Assembly: GCA_964036665.1 (NCBI GenBank)
Contig: OZ038529.1
Coordinates: 7,300,501-7,364,500 of the forward strand
Origin: Gordius sp. MW1
Taxonomy: Eukaryota; Nematomorpha; Gordioida; Gordea; Gordiidae
Length of the DNA: 64,000 bases
Direction of reading: 5' to 3'
A program made the translations under genes and the position numbers. Below the pieces are notes generated by a model. That model was not told the origin of the DNA, made no database searches, and worked only from the letters and a program-made list of their open reading frames with translations. Position 1 is the first letter of the stretch. Each line of letters opens with the position of its first letter. Below, piece by piece: positions 54,621-64,000 of this stretch.

Positions 54621-56651
54621 GATTATGGATTTTTCTAAGAATAATAATTACGTACTTTGTAATAGCTATATAAACCCAATATTCGCAGATGTAAAGATAG
54701 TCCTGTAATTTTTGTCCCTCAATTTATATTTTCGCCGAGAAAAAAAGTAACTTGTAACTTCGTACAAAGTTATAACACTGGTGACCCCGGTTAACGGGGG
54801 GGGGGGCAAATTTGTTTTAAACATCCACCACTTACCTCCTGGAGTTGTACCTTTTGGTATTATTTTCGGCATTCAAAGGATTAACCAATTATTCGTTTAA
54901 ATCCCTATTCACACAACTATGCCGTACATCAAGTGGAATTATCGCCATCAAGGAACATATTCAGGACAAGTAACTGATCTATCAGGGGAAACTATATATA
55001 TTTTATACATATTCAGCAACCCCCGCTACTTCTATCAATAAAATTAAAACAAAAGACTTGCTATATCTCACCCCGGACATCCATTTCGGACAACAATATC
55101 CCACATGTGGAAACTTTAAAACAGGAATCATCAGTATACATAAAACTTCCTGAATTCCACTCGAGGAATATTCATATAGGGATATCCCAAATAGACGCTC
55201 TTTTTACAACAAGATGGATAATTTCCCAAAAAAGTAAATTATGCGTATTTATTGGAATCCCTCTCCGCGGATGTGGCCGAAGAAAATACAGAAACACAAC
55301 AATGCATCGCTACTACTACCACCGAATCAATTACTGATGTCAAACAATCTGGGTTATCATCATAGGCATTGCGCCACCGAAAAACAACCGTTACATCTAC
55401 TTTCATGACAGTATACAATGTAACTTTTCGACAGACGAGCTTCCCTACAACATACAACATTGACACACTTTTATTAGATGGTTCGTAAACAAAAGCGATA
55501 TTTTATTTTGCCACATTTTACAAATTAATCACCACTAAATTCAGTTACCTGCATACAATGGCAACCTCAACAACTTTACCAGGCCTAACAAATTACATAT
55601 TAGCGTAACTAAAAGTAGCGCACATGGACCTTTTACTCGATTGCACTTTGCTGTAGTACTAAAAAAACGTCCATATCCTTAACCTAACCAACTTTCTCAC
55701 CTGGTGGGCGAACATATTAACACTTCATTAACACAAATCGTGATTCCGGAGCTAGGATGCATCCAAATAAAAAAAAATTTACCACTAATGGCACCGGCTG
55801 ATTTCATTTGCCAATTACGCAAACACGACATACGCCATCATATTTTAACGGAGTGACCAATCTACAAATTCTAGGTGAATATTTTTTACAACAACCGGAG
55901 TTACTACAACAATCAAAAATGAAAATACATCATTTTTGTTGAAAAACTAAGACGAGATTATTACAACGAAATAACAAATTAGACACGACATATTGGGAAA
56001 CACTTCTCCTCAAATTAAATGACCCTACACAAAAAACACTTTCCTCACTTTCCGACTGCACAAAAACAAAATTTCTTTTTCCTGGCCGAGCAAACACAAA
56101 TCAATCAGCAGAAACAACTATAGAGGTTAAAAATCCACAGAAAGTAACACGTAAGTGCAGATAGGTTTATTGGCCGAGAAAACTTCTCGAATATTTAACA
56201 TATTTTACATATCCCCTCCCCCCCCCTTAACACATTAACCAATGTATCTGGGAAGGGAGTATCTGTAGTGACAGCTGCAATAACAGCATTCCATTCATGC
56301 CAATCTAAAAGCTTTCAAGGACAGCTGCAGTAACAGCATTCCATTTATTCCGATCTAAAAGCTTTCAAGGACAGCTGCAGTAACAGCATTCCATTCATGC
56401 CAATCTAAAATTCAAGGACAGCTGCAGTATCAGCATCCCATTCATTGCGATCTAAAAGCTTTCAAGGACAGCTGCAGTAACAGCATTCCATTCATTCCAA
56501 GATTATGGATATTTCTAAGAATAATAATTACGTATTTTGTAATAGCTATATAACCCAATATTCGCAGATGTAAAGATAGTCCTGTATGTTCCCCAATTTA
56601 TATTTACGCCGAGAAATAAAGTAACTTGTAACTTCGTACAAAGTTATAACA
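54389..56651 (+). mobile_element. LTR retrotransposon fossil, 2.3 kb, both LTRs present
   Basis: Left LTR 54389-54777 and right LTR 56264-56651, each ~389 bp, beginning TG and ending GTTATAACA. The left is followed at once by CTGGTGACCCCGG, a primer-binding-site-like sequence, and the right is preceded by a purine-rich run (GGGAAGGGAG). Each LTR contains a ~50-bp minisatellite in its first 230 bp. The ~1.5 kb interior is decayed with many breaks and I could not assign it to a family, though a Gypsy- or BEL-type origin is likely from the primer site. The LTRs differ by a few per cent by eye, so it is neither very recent nor ancient. Confidence 0.7.
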
Positions 56652-57629
56652 AAACTCAGCGTAAACATATAATATATTTGCTAATGTTTTTTGTACTTTA
56701 ATAGAGAACATATTAAATTTTAAATAGCCAATCTCTCTAGACATTAAATTAAATAGAAATTATTTATACAATTTAGGATGCTATATAACTTAATTTAGAT
56801 CCTTAGAGATTGTAAATGGATCATTATTAAATATGATTACTAGCAATGTGCATGTGATTAGATAAGCTTTTGTATTAAGTTTTTGCTAAATGAAATTTAT
56901 TTATACTTGAATCAATAACTTTATTATCTACTTCTATTTTATTTTTATATACCTCTAATAATTTTTACTTATTGATGTACCGTTATATTGATATATACAA
57001 TGATTGATGGATACAAAATAAGAAACTGATACCCCAATTTTTTCATTTAATGCTTACCAAAGAGCCTAACTAAAGAATGCTTTAAATCTTGTTCTTGTTT
57101 AAAAAAGATCTAATTAGAAAATGTTATGGCAGGTCGTGAGAATCCGGTAGCTATCAATAACTTTTTTAAGAATGTGAAAATTTTATTTTTTACCAAACTT
57201 ATTACCTCGGAATTTTGTGCGATTTTTTGCCGAAGATTTTAAAATTTTAAATGAAAAGTTTCATATTTTAAAAGTAACTTTTACAAATCTCAATTAATCT
57301 TAAAACTTTAACTTTATATACCGACCATATTGCTACTTAACAACATATATTGTAGACATTTATTCAGTATCACTATCGTCGGTATAATCACTCGAGGCAA
57401 ATTATTAAAAAGCGAGTTCGGCGAAGGAGTATGAGTAAAATTCCAATTACGCGTATCAAAATTATAAGATAAAAGTTTTGCAATATTATCAACGTAATTA
57501 AAAATGTCAAAATCCCGCGAGTGATGTAAGTATAGTGCGAATAAAGTATATATTTGTAAATTTTTCTCGTGAAACGCCTTTATTTATAGAATATAATACT
57601 CGACCGTGGTCAATCTGTATAAGATTGAC
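56652..57629. other. AT-rich non-coding stretch
   Basis: No gene, RNA or transposon end was recognised. It may hold the 3' terminal part of the MULE at 57630 onward. Confidence 0.5.
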
Positions 57630-58490
57630 ATCAGTCTTTTGTTTTCTTGAAAAAAAGATATGCATTAATATAAGTCAGGGTCAGCCTGTCCAATAAGGGA
57701 CTTAAGGGCATTGTCGTACCCTTTGAGGTGATTATTGGTCCTAGGACCAACAGTCTCGTACATCTGCCACATTTCATAAGGAAATGTGGCAGAAGGGCCC
57801 ACCTATGTATTAAAATCATATGTAAAAAAAGACGCAATTTAGCATGTTGGGAGACAATAGGGTCTTCCCAACATGCGTTGTAAACGGTATCGACATCTTA
57901 AATCCGTTGAAATGGCAGTCCCGACACTCTCCTCACCATTTTACATATCAAGGGGTTATTATTATAATCTCGCTTGGATTCTAAACGTTCCGTTTTCCTG
58001 AGCATGGCCTTGGAGAAATGGAAAAGGCACCCTTAAAAAATTAAGACGATAAATAAATAATTACCTTTTATCACAGAGTCTGGAAAGCGTGATCTTAGAG
58101 CACTCTTCGCAGCTCGCTCAAAATCAATCTGTATGAAGATTGGCTAGTGTCAAATTTTAGTCTGAACAGACATCCTTCAATTTATTGAATACCCTGCAGT
58201 ACGTTTCACGTTTTCTATTAGGCATGAACGTTTTCTATTAGGCATGAAATGTGTCCTTTATAAAAACCGTGGATTGTATACAACTAAAATCATATTTATA
58301 TGTATTGATGCCTAAATATTATTTACTTGATAATAAAGAGTAGGGCAAACTTTGAAAGTGCCGTCCATATATATATACTGTCTACCTCACACAGTAACTT
58401 TAATAGCGAGGGCGTCCCAAATATCAATAAGTCCTTATGATCGTTCCATAGAAGTAATCGCTCATTATTAAGTGTAACCGTCTAGACTTC
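57630..58490 (-). pseudogene. MULE (Mutator-like) transposase, degraded
   Basis: Minus-strand text in order: RLLLWNDHKDLLIFGTP, MDGTFKVCPTLYYQ (first catalytic Asp), LYTIHGFYKGH, MPNRKRETYCRVFNKLKDVC, TDFERAAKSALRSRFPDSVI (second Asp region), GCLFHFSKAMLRK, and PYEMWQMYETVGPRTNNHLK (the RTNNxxEG block). These are the hallmarks of the MULE DDE transposase of animals. Introns are suggested at two places, one only 33 nt long. Several stops, a 25-bp tandem duplication near 58210-58250 and frame changes show it is not functional. The element ends were not found. Confidence 0.82.
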
Positions 58491-58948
58491 AGTCAATTCG
58501 ATTTGACTACTGTCCGCCGATTGGTTGTTTACTTAAGATATATGACATATATAAATTTCAGTGCGATATTGTCTATGAATTTGATTGGTTGTCATTATTA
58601 TTAAATGTCGTTTTTGAACAAAAGCGATCAATTATTATGAAGCATTAAAGATAACTAACAATCAAATTTAAATGACTTTTTTATATAATTTAGTTTGATG
58701 TCAAATTTATAGAGTAATCATCTTAATATTGGAATTCAAATCAAAGTATTATGTAAGTAATTTTTGCAAAATATTTTATGCATTTTTTTTAGTTTCAAGT
58801 TAAGCGAATATCAAAACAATTAAAGTTAAATGACTTTTTTATATAACTTAGTTTAATGTCATATTTTTGATAATATAAATATGAGAATTGTAAATAACTA
58901 ATAAATCAATAAAAGACTGTAATAAACAATTTAGTATAAAATGCATCT
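58491..58948. other. AT-rich spacer with ~160-bp tandem duplication
   Basis: AAATGACTTTTTTATATAA and TTAGTTTAATGTCA-type words occur twice (about 58670-58720 and 58830-58870). No gene seen. Confidence 0.5.
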
Positions 58949-58954
58949 TTTATT
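58949..58954 (-). terminator. Poly(A) signal of the 59-kb gene
   Basis: AATAAA on the minus strand lies about 10 nt after the stop codon at 58964-58966. It supports that stop as a genuine gene end. Confidence 0.5.
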
Positions 58955-58963
58955 AACCATAAA

Positions 58964-59506
58964 TTATAATTTAAAAAATGTATAGGATAAACATATCATT
59001 TTAGTAAATTTAAACACAGGTGGGAGACATTTTTGCTCTTCAATAGGTTTACTTTTCTGCTTAAAGGTTAAACCTGAAAAAATTGTAAAATAATATATAT
59101 TAATTTACTAGTGTCCTTTTTAAATCTACCATTGCCTTTCCTAAATTTTAAAGGCATTTTAATAGACTCTAATCTATTTTTAATAACTTAAAAGTCAGCA
59201 GTTCAAATGAATTACTTTTTAGAAAGGGATGTTGAGAATCACTATCATAACTATTAGTATCTATGTTGGATTGCATACATCTTAATTATGAATTTAAAAC
59301 AATAAAATTTATGTTACTTGCAGCCATTCTGAAAATTTCAGGGACTCTACGCTCTAACATATTAGCTTTGAAATGTTCATACCAATGACACACATCAATG
59401 AATACCACCTATAGAAAAAGTTTAAAAATCAGAATTTTAAATATTACCTTACCTCTAGAAAATTTGAAAATATTTCTTGCTGTTCTTTGGTCTGTAGGGG
59501 TTTAAC
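58964..59506 (-). CDS. Unrecognised gene, C-terminal four exons
   Basis: Exons on the minus strand: 59453-59506, 59318-59408, 59216-59260, 58964-59073. All boundaries are GT-AG (donors GTAAGG, GTAACA, GTAATT) and phases match throughout, giving 99 residues and a stop. Introns are 44, 57 and 142 nt. The product reads VKPLQTKEQQEIFSNFLE, then VVFIDVCHWYEHFKANMLER and RVPEIFRMAA, an acidic Asn/Ser/Asp stretch, then SLTFKQKSKPIEEQKCLPPV and a hydrophobic end. I recognise no family. The N-terminal exons would lie above 59506, toward or beyond the telomere-like array. Consistent phases and the nearby AATAAA make a real gene, or a recent relic, likely. Confidence 0.5.
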
Positions 59507-59693
59507 CTACTTTATTCTAACTAAAGGAAATTTATTAATATCAAACCAAAAGATATAATCTATCTAATAATATAATCGATCACTACGCAGTTTATATACC
59601 ATGCTATCGAGGTTAATATGCATAACTCGTACGGTAGTTGGGGGTTATTCAAATTATAATGATTGTGAATAGAATTTCGGGTTAGGGTTAGGG

Positions 59694-59780
59694 TCAGTGA
59701 GGGACATTTTACACCCCAGTTGACGACGGTAAATAAACCTGTTAGATTCTTTTTTCACATTTATACTACTTTCCATTTTT
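59694..59780. repeat. Left flank repeat of telomere-like array
   Basis: GGGACATTTTACACCCCAGT, TGACGACGGTA and TTTATACTACTTTCCATTTT recur at 60850-60917 on the other side of the array in the same orientation. A short run of TTAGGG also precedes this copy (59679-59693). Confidence 0.9.
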
Positions 59781-59811
59781 TTATCCCTCGGGCTTGCGTC
59801 CGGTCAGGGTT

Positions 59812-60850
59812 CGGGTTAGGGTTAGGGTTAGGTTAGGGTTAGGTTAGGGTTAGGGTTAGGTTAGGTTAGGGTTAGGGTTAGGTTAGGGTTAGGTTAGGGT
59901 TAGGTTAGGGTTAGGGTTAGGGTTAGGTTAGGGTTAGGTTAGGGTTAGGGTTAGGTTAGGGTTAGGGTTAGGTTAGGGTTAGGTTAGGGTTAGGTTTAGG
60001 GTTAGGTTAGGTTAGGGTTAGGGTTAGGTTAGGGTTAGGTTAGGGTTAGGTTAGGGTTAGGGTTAGGGTTAGGTTAGGGTTAGGTTAGGGTTAGGGTTAG
60101 GGTTAGGTTAGGGTTAGGGTTAGGTTAGGGTTAGGGTTAGGGTTAGGTTAGGGTTAGGGTTAGGGTTAGGTTAGGGTTAGGTTAGGGTTAGGTTAGGGTT
60201 AGGTTAGGGTTAGGGTTAGGGTTAGGGTTAGGTTAGGGTTAGGTTAGGGTTAGGTTAGGGTTAGGTTAGGGTTAGGTTAGGGTTAGGTTAGGGTTAGGGT
60301 TAGGTTAGGGTTAGGTTAGGGTTAGGGTTAGGTTAGGGTTAGGTTAGGGTTAGGTTAGGGTTAGGTTAGGGTTAGGTTAGGGTTAGGTTAGGGTTAGGGT
60401 TAGGTTAGGGTTAGGTTAGGGTTAGGTTAGGGTTAGGGTTAGGTTAGGGTTAGGTTAGGGTTAGGTTAGGGTTAGGGTTAGGGTTAGGGTTAGGTTAGGG
60501 TTAGGTTAGGGTTAGGTTAGGGTTAGGTTAGGGTTAGGTTAGGGTTAGGTTAGGGTTAGGTTAGGGTTAGGTTAGGGTTAGGTTAGGGTTAGGGTTAGGG
60601 TTAGGTTAGGGTTAGGTTAGGTTAGGGTTAGGGTTAGGGTTAGGTTAGGGTTAGGTTAGGGTTAGGGTTAGGTTAGGGTTAGGTTAGGTTAGGGTTAGGG
60701 TTAGGTTAGGTTAGGTTAGGGTTAGGTTAGGGTTAGGTTAGGGTTAGGTTAGGGTTAGGTTAGGGTTAGGTTAGGGTTAGGGGTAGGTTAGGGTTAGGTT
60801 AGGGTTAGGGGTAGCTTAGGGTTAGGTTAGGGTTAGGTTAGGGTTAGGTT
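59812..60850 (+). repeat. Telomere-like array, mixed TTAGGG and TTAGG
   Basis: About 1.04 kb of uninterrupted TTAGGG and TTAGG units. The commonest order alternates the two, giving an 11-bp period TTAGGGTTAGG, with runs of two to four TTAGGG in places and a few variants (GGGGTAGG) near the right end. It is internal to the window with different DNA on both sides, so it is an interstitial array or a minisatellite derived from telomeric sequence. Confidence 0.97.
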
Positions 60851-60917
60851 CAGGGTCAAGGTGGGACATTTTACACCCCAGTTGACGACGGTATCACATT
60901 TATACTACTTTCCATTT
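60850..60917. repeat. Right flank repeat of telomere-like array
   Basis: Second copy of GGGACATTTTACACCCCAGT and TATACTACTTTCCATTTT. It lacks a ~25-bp segment present in the left copy. Confidence 0.9.
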
Positions 60918-61089
60918 TGTGTTAGTTTCTATCAATATATTGTATTGTAAATTAGAATCTAATACCTATATTTTTTTAACTATTACTTTTTAGGTTTTCT
61001 ATGAAATCACAATTTAATTAAATGAAATATATTAACCCAATAAAAAAATATGGCTGTCTGTTTAGACCATCTATAATCAATTTTTAGGT

Positions 61090-61720
61090 TATATATAAAA
61101 TTTGGCCAATGATCATTTTTTTCCATTGGTCAGTACCAACAGATACTCTATAAATCAATGATAGCCAAAAAAAACGGAAAAAAAAATTTTGATGCTCACT
61201 TTGGCCAATGGTCATTTTTTTCCATTGGTCAGCAGCCAGCGGACGGCCAAAAAGTCATATTATCAATGGTATTAAAAGGAATAATCATAAGAGTCAAAAA
61301 AAACGGAAAAAAAATTCTATTCACAATCTGGCCAATGGTCATTTTTTTCCAATGGTCAGCAGCCAGGACACGGTAAAAGTGGATATAAATTCATAATAGT
61401 CAAAAAAAAAACGAAAAAAAGATTTTCGAATCACATTTTGGCCAATGGTCATTTTTTTCCATTGGTCAGCAGCCAACGGACGGCCAAAAAGTCACAATAG
61501 CAATGGTAGTAACAGGAACAATCATAATAGTCAAAAAAAACGAAAAGAATAATTTCGATACACATTTTGGCCAATGGTCATTTTTTTCCATTGGTCAGCA
61601 GTCAGCGGACGGCCAAAAAGTCTTATTATCAATGGTAGTAACAAGAACAATCATAAGAGTCAAAAAAACTCCGGGATTCGAACCCACAAACTAGTTAAAT
61701 TAATTAAAATTAAAAGTAAA
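61090..61720 (-). mobile_element. Composite tandem-monomer repeat, copy F (short)
   Basis: About five monomers with CCAATGG...CCATTGG pairs and GCAGCCAGCGGACGGCCAA. They end on the right at the best-preserved B-box of the family, GGGTTCGAATCCCGGAG on the minus strand (61669-61685). Unique tail, leader and pyrimidine terminus are missing. Confidence 0.72.
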
Positions 61721-61849
61721 CAGCGTGAGAAGACATTCAATGCGTGACAAGACATTCGGTGCAAGACACCGAAGAGCGTGACAATATATAGATAATGAAA
61801 CATAGACCCTTGTAGGGGAGGGCATAGGGTAATTATCAATGTTAACCAA

Positions 61850-62125
61850 TTCAAAAACGAAAAATAAATTTCGATTTATACTTTGGCCGTCATTTTTTTC
61901 ATTGGTCAGTAGCCAGCGGACGGTCAAAACTTCATATTCTCAATGGTATTAACAAGAACAAAATATTAATTTAATTTAAAAAAATTAAAAAAAAATTCGT
62001 CCTCTCCCTGGCTTGAACCCGGGATATCCAGGTCACAAAGCTGGCGCCAATAACTTGGTGGACGACGGACGACGACGGACGACGGACAACCAAAAACGAG
62101 CCCATAAATTGCATAGCAATTAATA
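61850..62125 (-). mobile_element. tRNA-derived SINE with leader
   Basis: On the minus strand TTATTGGCGCCAGCTTTGTG, ACCTGGATATCCCGG and GGTTCAAGCCAGGGAGAGGA look like the 3' two thirds of a tRNA: an anticodon-arm-like CCAG...CTGG stem and a B-box GGTTCAAGCC in a T-arm. An AT-rich body and a single CCAATGG-type monomer follow. The right side has a GACGACGG microsatellite and AACGAGCCCATAAATTGC. It ties the composite family to a tRNA origin. Confidence 0.62.
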
Positions 62126-62459
62126 AACATATGTAAGGTAGTAATTTAGATTGCTGGGATATTTAATGCAGGTATCGAAATGCATAAGTGAGCTAATATT
62201 TTATATACAGTTGCAATTGGGTAATATAAAAATGATTGTTATCTTATATAAAAGCATTGTACTTTTTTATATATAGAAGATATAAAAATTATATTAGATT
62301 GATATTTGTCTTATACATGCATGTGTACATTATTTTGTTCCTAAGGACAATGATTATGGAAAGCATATCAATATAAAGAAACTTATAGCAAACACATAAT
62401 TAGGTGCTTTATATAGTTGAATATTGACTGTTGCAATGGCTATTGACTATTGTTAAAAG

Positions 62460-62775
62460 TCAAGAAACATGTATAAATTTTGAAGAAGATAATAATAACC
62501 CTATTAAGGACTGCCACAATTAACTTAAAAGTTTACTCTAATTAGCGCCATCTATAGGCGATTTTATTTTACGAGATAATAATAACCCCGTTTAGGAGTG
62601 CCGCAATTTATCAAAATATTCACAAACCCGCAATTTATTAATTAATTTCAAATATAATAAAACATTTTTAAGAAGATAAGATAATAATAACCCCTTTTAG
62701 GAGTGCCTCAATTAAATTAAAAGTGTTCTCTAATTAGCGCCATCTATCGGCAATTTTAATTAGAGACTAATTTTT
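62460..62775. repeat. Duplicated AATAATAACCCC / GCGCCATCTAT repeat
   Basis: AGATAATAATAACCCC, AGGAGTGCC and AATTAGCGCCATCTAT-GGC occur in two or three ordered copies. An inverted relative lies at about 13230-13350. Possibly a MITE or SINE; ends not defined. Confidence 0.55.
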
Positions 62776-62884
62776 TTTTAAATATAAATATATTGTTTAT
62801 TTGAACGTAAGAACATTATACAAACGGAGTATTAAAATTCTAAAAATATAAGAGCGGGTATAAAACAAATAAATTATAATTCAA

Positions 62885-63980
62885 AAGCGTCGCATGTGTC
62901 ATCTATTAAAAGTGGCCAGCTGTCGGCCAGGGATTTAAAATTGTACTTTGCTATATACCAATTTTTTGTTTAAGTAAAAAAATTGTGGCATATTTAGAAG
63001 GCGGGCAGCGACAGCTGATATCTTTAAAAAGCTTGATGGCGGCAGGACCAAAAGTCCCAGAACACGAGGCAACGATAGGTGTAAAGATATTAGAGGGTAG
63101 AAAGGGTTGGTATTTTACCGTTTTGCGGTGTTCGGCGAGGGTCAGAGTGTTGTAGTTCTGGTTAGAGGGGGTGAAAATGTCTATGCAGGTGAAATCTTAT
63201 TTAAGGGGTAGACCATTTTGCCAAGAGATGAGGGTAGAGCCGTCTGGTCGCATACTCTCCTCCAACGAAGGGCCTGATGGCTCTAAAACGGATGGGATAT
63301 TGTTTTTTTAAAGCGGCTTGGATAAGGCTATTCACCTTTTTGTGCCTTATGTATTTAAATTTATTGTAAAGGCAGTGCAGGGGGTGCCTTGCATAAATGT
63401 CTATATTCTGGGAGCATTTTCGGCAGGAATATTCCTTTGAATAGGGAATTCCTAGTCTGAGGGCGATGGAGTATGCTACCTCTGGGTCTTCCAACATCAA
63501 TCCAGAAAGTAAACTAGGATAAGCTTCTAGCCACTCATGACCCGATCCGTCAAAAACCAAATATTTAAGGTTGAAGGGCTGGCGGGCGTCGCAACACGAT
63601 AAGATGGAAATCAACTGAGCGCGATACGAGGCCAGCATCCCAATCCTTTTGTCTTGAGGTTATGGGGAAGGGGGTCCGTGGGTTGACGTTGGCAGACCAG
63701 ACATCTAGAGCTTGCACAAACGATGGATCCTCGCTTGTTGTGATTAATCGGTCGATCAAACCTTGGGCGGATTTATACGAAGAGATAAAAGCTGCTAAAG
63801 AAATTGAAGTAGCTGGGCGTATGCCTAAGCTTCCAGCTTTAGTAGGTAATGAGCCTTGAAGCCACGAAGAAGTGCTGAATTTGATACTAAGGATAGCTTC
63901 TAGCGTGCTTTTTATAAAGCTATCGTAAAATCGCGGGTAATAAAAAATCTGATGAGGACCGGAAGCAGTGTTGAATTTTC
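62885..63980 (-). mobile_element. LINE reverse-transcriptase polyprotein, 3' region
   Basis: Minus-strand translation gives WLQGSLPTKAGSLGIRPATS, a spacer, SRQKDWD, a long open frame 63201-63638 (ASYRAQLISILSCCDARQPF ... YSIALRLGIPYSKEYSCRKC ... LYNKFKYIRHKKVNSLIQAA), then DGSTLISWQNGLPLK, DFTCIDIFTPSNQNYN, FTPIVASCSGTFGPAAIKLF and the SWPLLIDDTCDAFEL tail. This is the end of a non-LTR element of the same family as the 3-8 kb copies, and the best preserved here. At least two frameshifts and one stop break it. The 5' side may continue past the window edge. Confidence 0.85.
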
Positions 63981-64000
63981 GAGATATTAAAATAATTTTT

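Noticed and set aside
57736-57792. Regulatory hairpins (TTGGTCCTAGGACCAA and CTGCCACATTTC/GAAATGTGGCAG)
   Set aside because: Both fall inside decayed MULE coding sequence; a chance origin is more likely than a functional RNA.
61100-61700. tRNA gene suggested by GGGTTCGAATCCC
   Set aside because: Only the B-box/T-loop is present; there is no acceptor stem, D-arm or anticodon arm around it. It is a SINE-type relic.

Overview
This is eukaryotic, AT-rich, repeat-dense DNA. The host genes are metazoan: an Ena/VASP actin regulator, a zeta-class glutathione S-transferase / maleylacetoacetate isomerase, and TFIIIC subunit 5. They are split by short GT-AG introns (some only 44-57 nt). A TTAGGG/TTAGG array, non-LTR retrotransposons, Helitron, hAT, MULE and PIF/Harbinger remains and many MITEs suggest an invertebrate. 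I cannot name the species; the TTAGG component is a weak hint of an arthropod. There is no sign of bacterial sequence.

Layout. 1-8.6 kb: two near-identical copies of a ~3.4 kb unit (1-3383 and 5184-8563), each ending in the 3' part of a minus-strand LINE. 9.0-13.1 kb: two copies of a composite tandem-monomer repeat with a tRNA-like B-box, meeting at an inverted junction near 11.1 kb. 13.4-21.7 kb: hAT-like elements with GC-rich ends and 8-bp target duplications (one of 3.0 kb), and a 3.2 kb Helitron (17191-20403) with a decayed Rep/helicase. 21.7-35 kb: AT-rich DNA with several MITE families; it may be the first intron of ena.

35.2-42.6 kb: nine exons of an Ena/VASP gene on the plus strand, with every splice phase matching. 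They encode the EVH1 domain, a proline-rich centre, G- and F-actin binding motifs and the tetramerising coiled coil. Its introns hold MITEs, a Helitron end and a perfect 66-bp palindrome. 43.2-44.5 kb: GSTZ1 on the minus strand, convergent with ena. Its first recognisable exon runs straight into a composite-repeat tail, and its last exon carries a frameshift. 44.5-49.4 kb: two more composite repeats. 49.5-51.0 kb: GTF3C5 on the minus strand, four exons, short at the C-terminus and with one in-frame stop.

51.2-56.7 kb: two small LTR-type fossils around a PIF/Harbinger relic. 57.6-58.5 kb: a decayed MULE transposase. 58.96-59.5 kb: four phased exons of a gene I do not recognise. 59.8-60.85 kb: a ~1 kb telomere-like array built from an 11-bp TTAGGG+TTAGG alternation, bracketed by direct repeats. 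61-62.1 kb: composite-repeat and tRNA-SINE pieces. 63-64 kb: another LINE 3' region.

The genes do not form a pathway. The clearest themes are host genes being invaded and perhaps remodelled by repeats, and several non-autonomous DNA-transposon families whose target-site lengths fit the hAT and MULE superfamilies.
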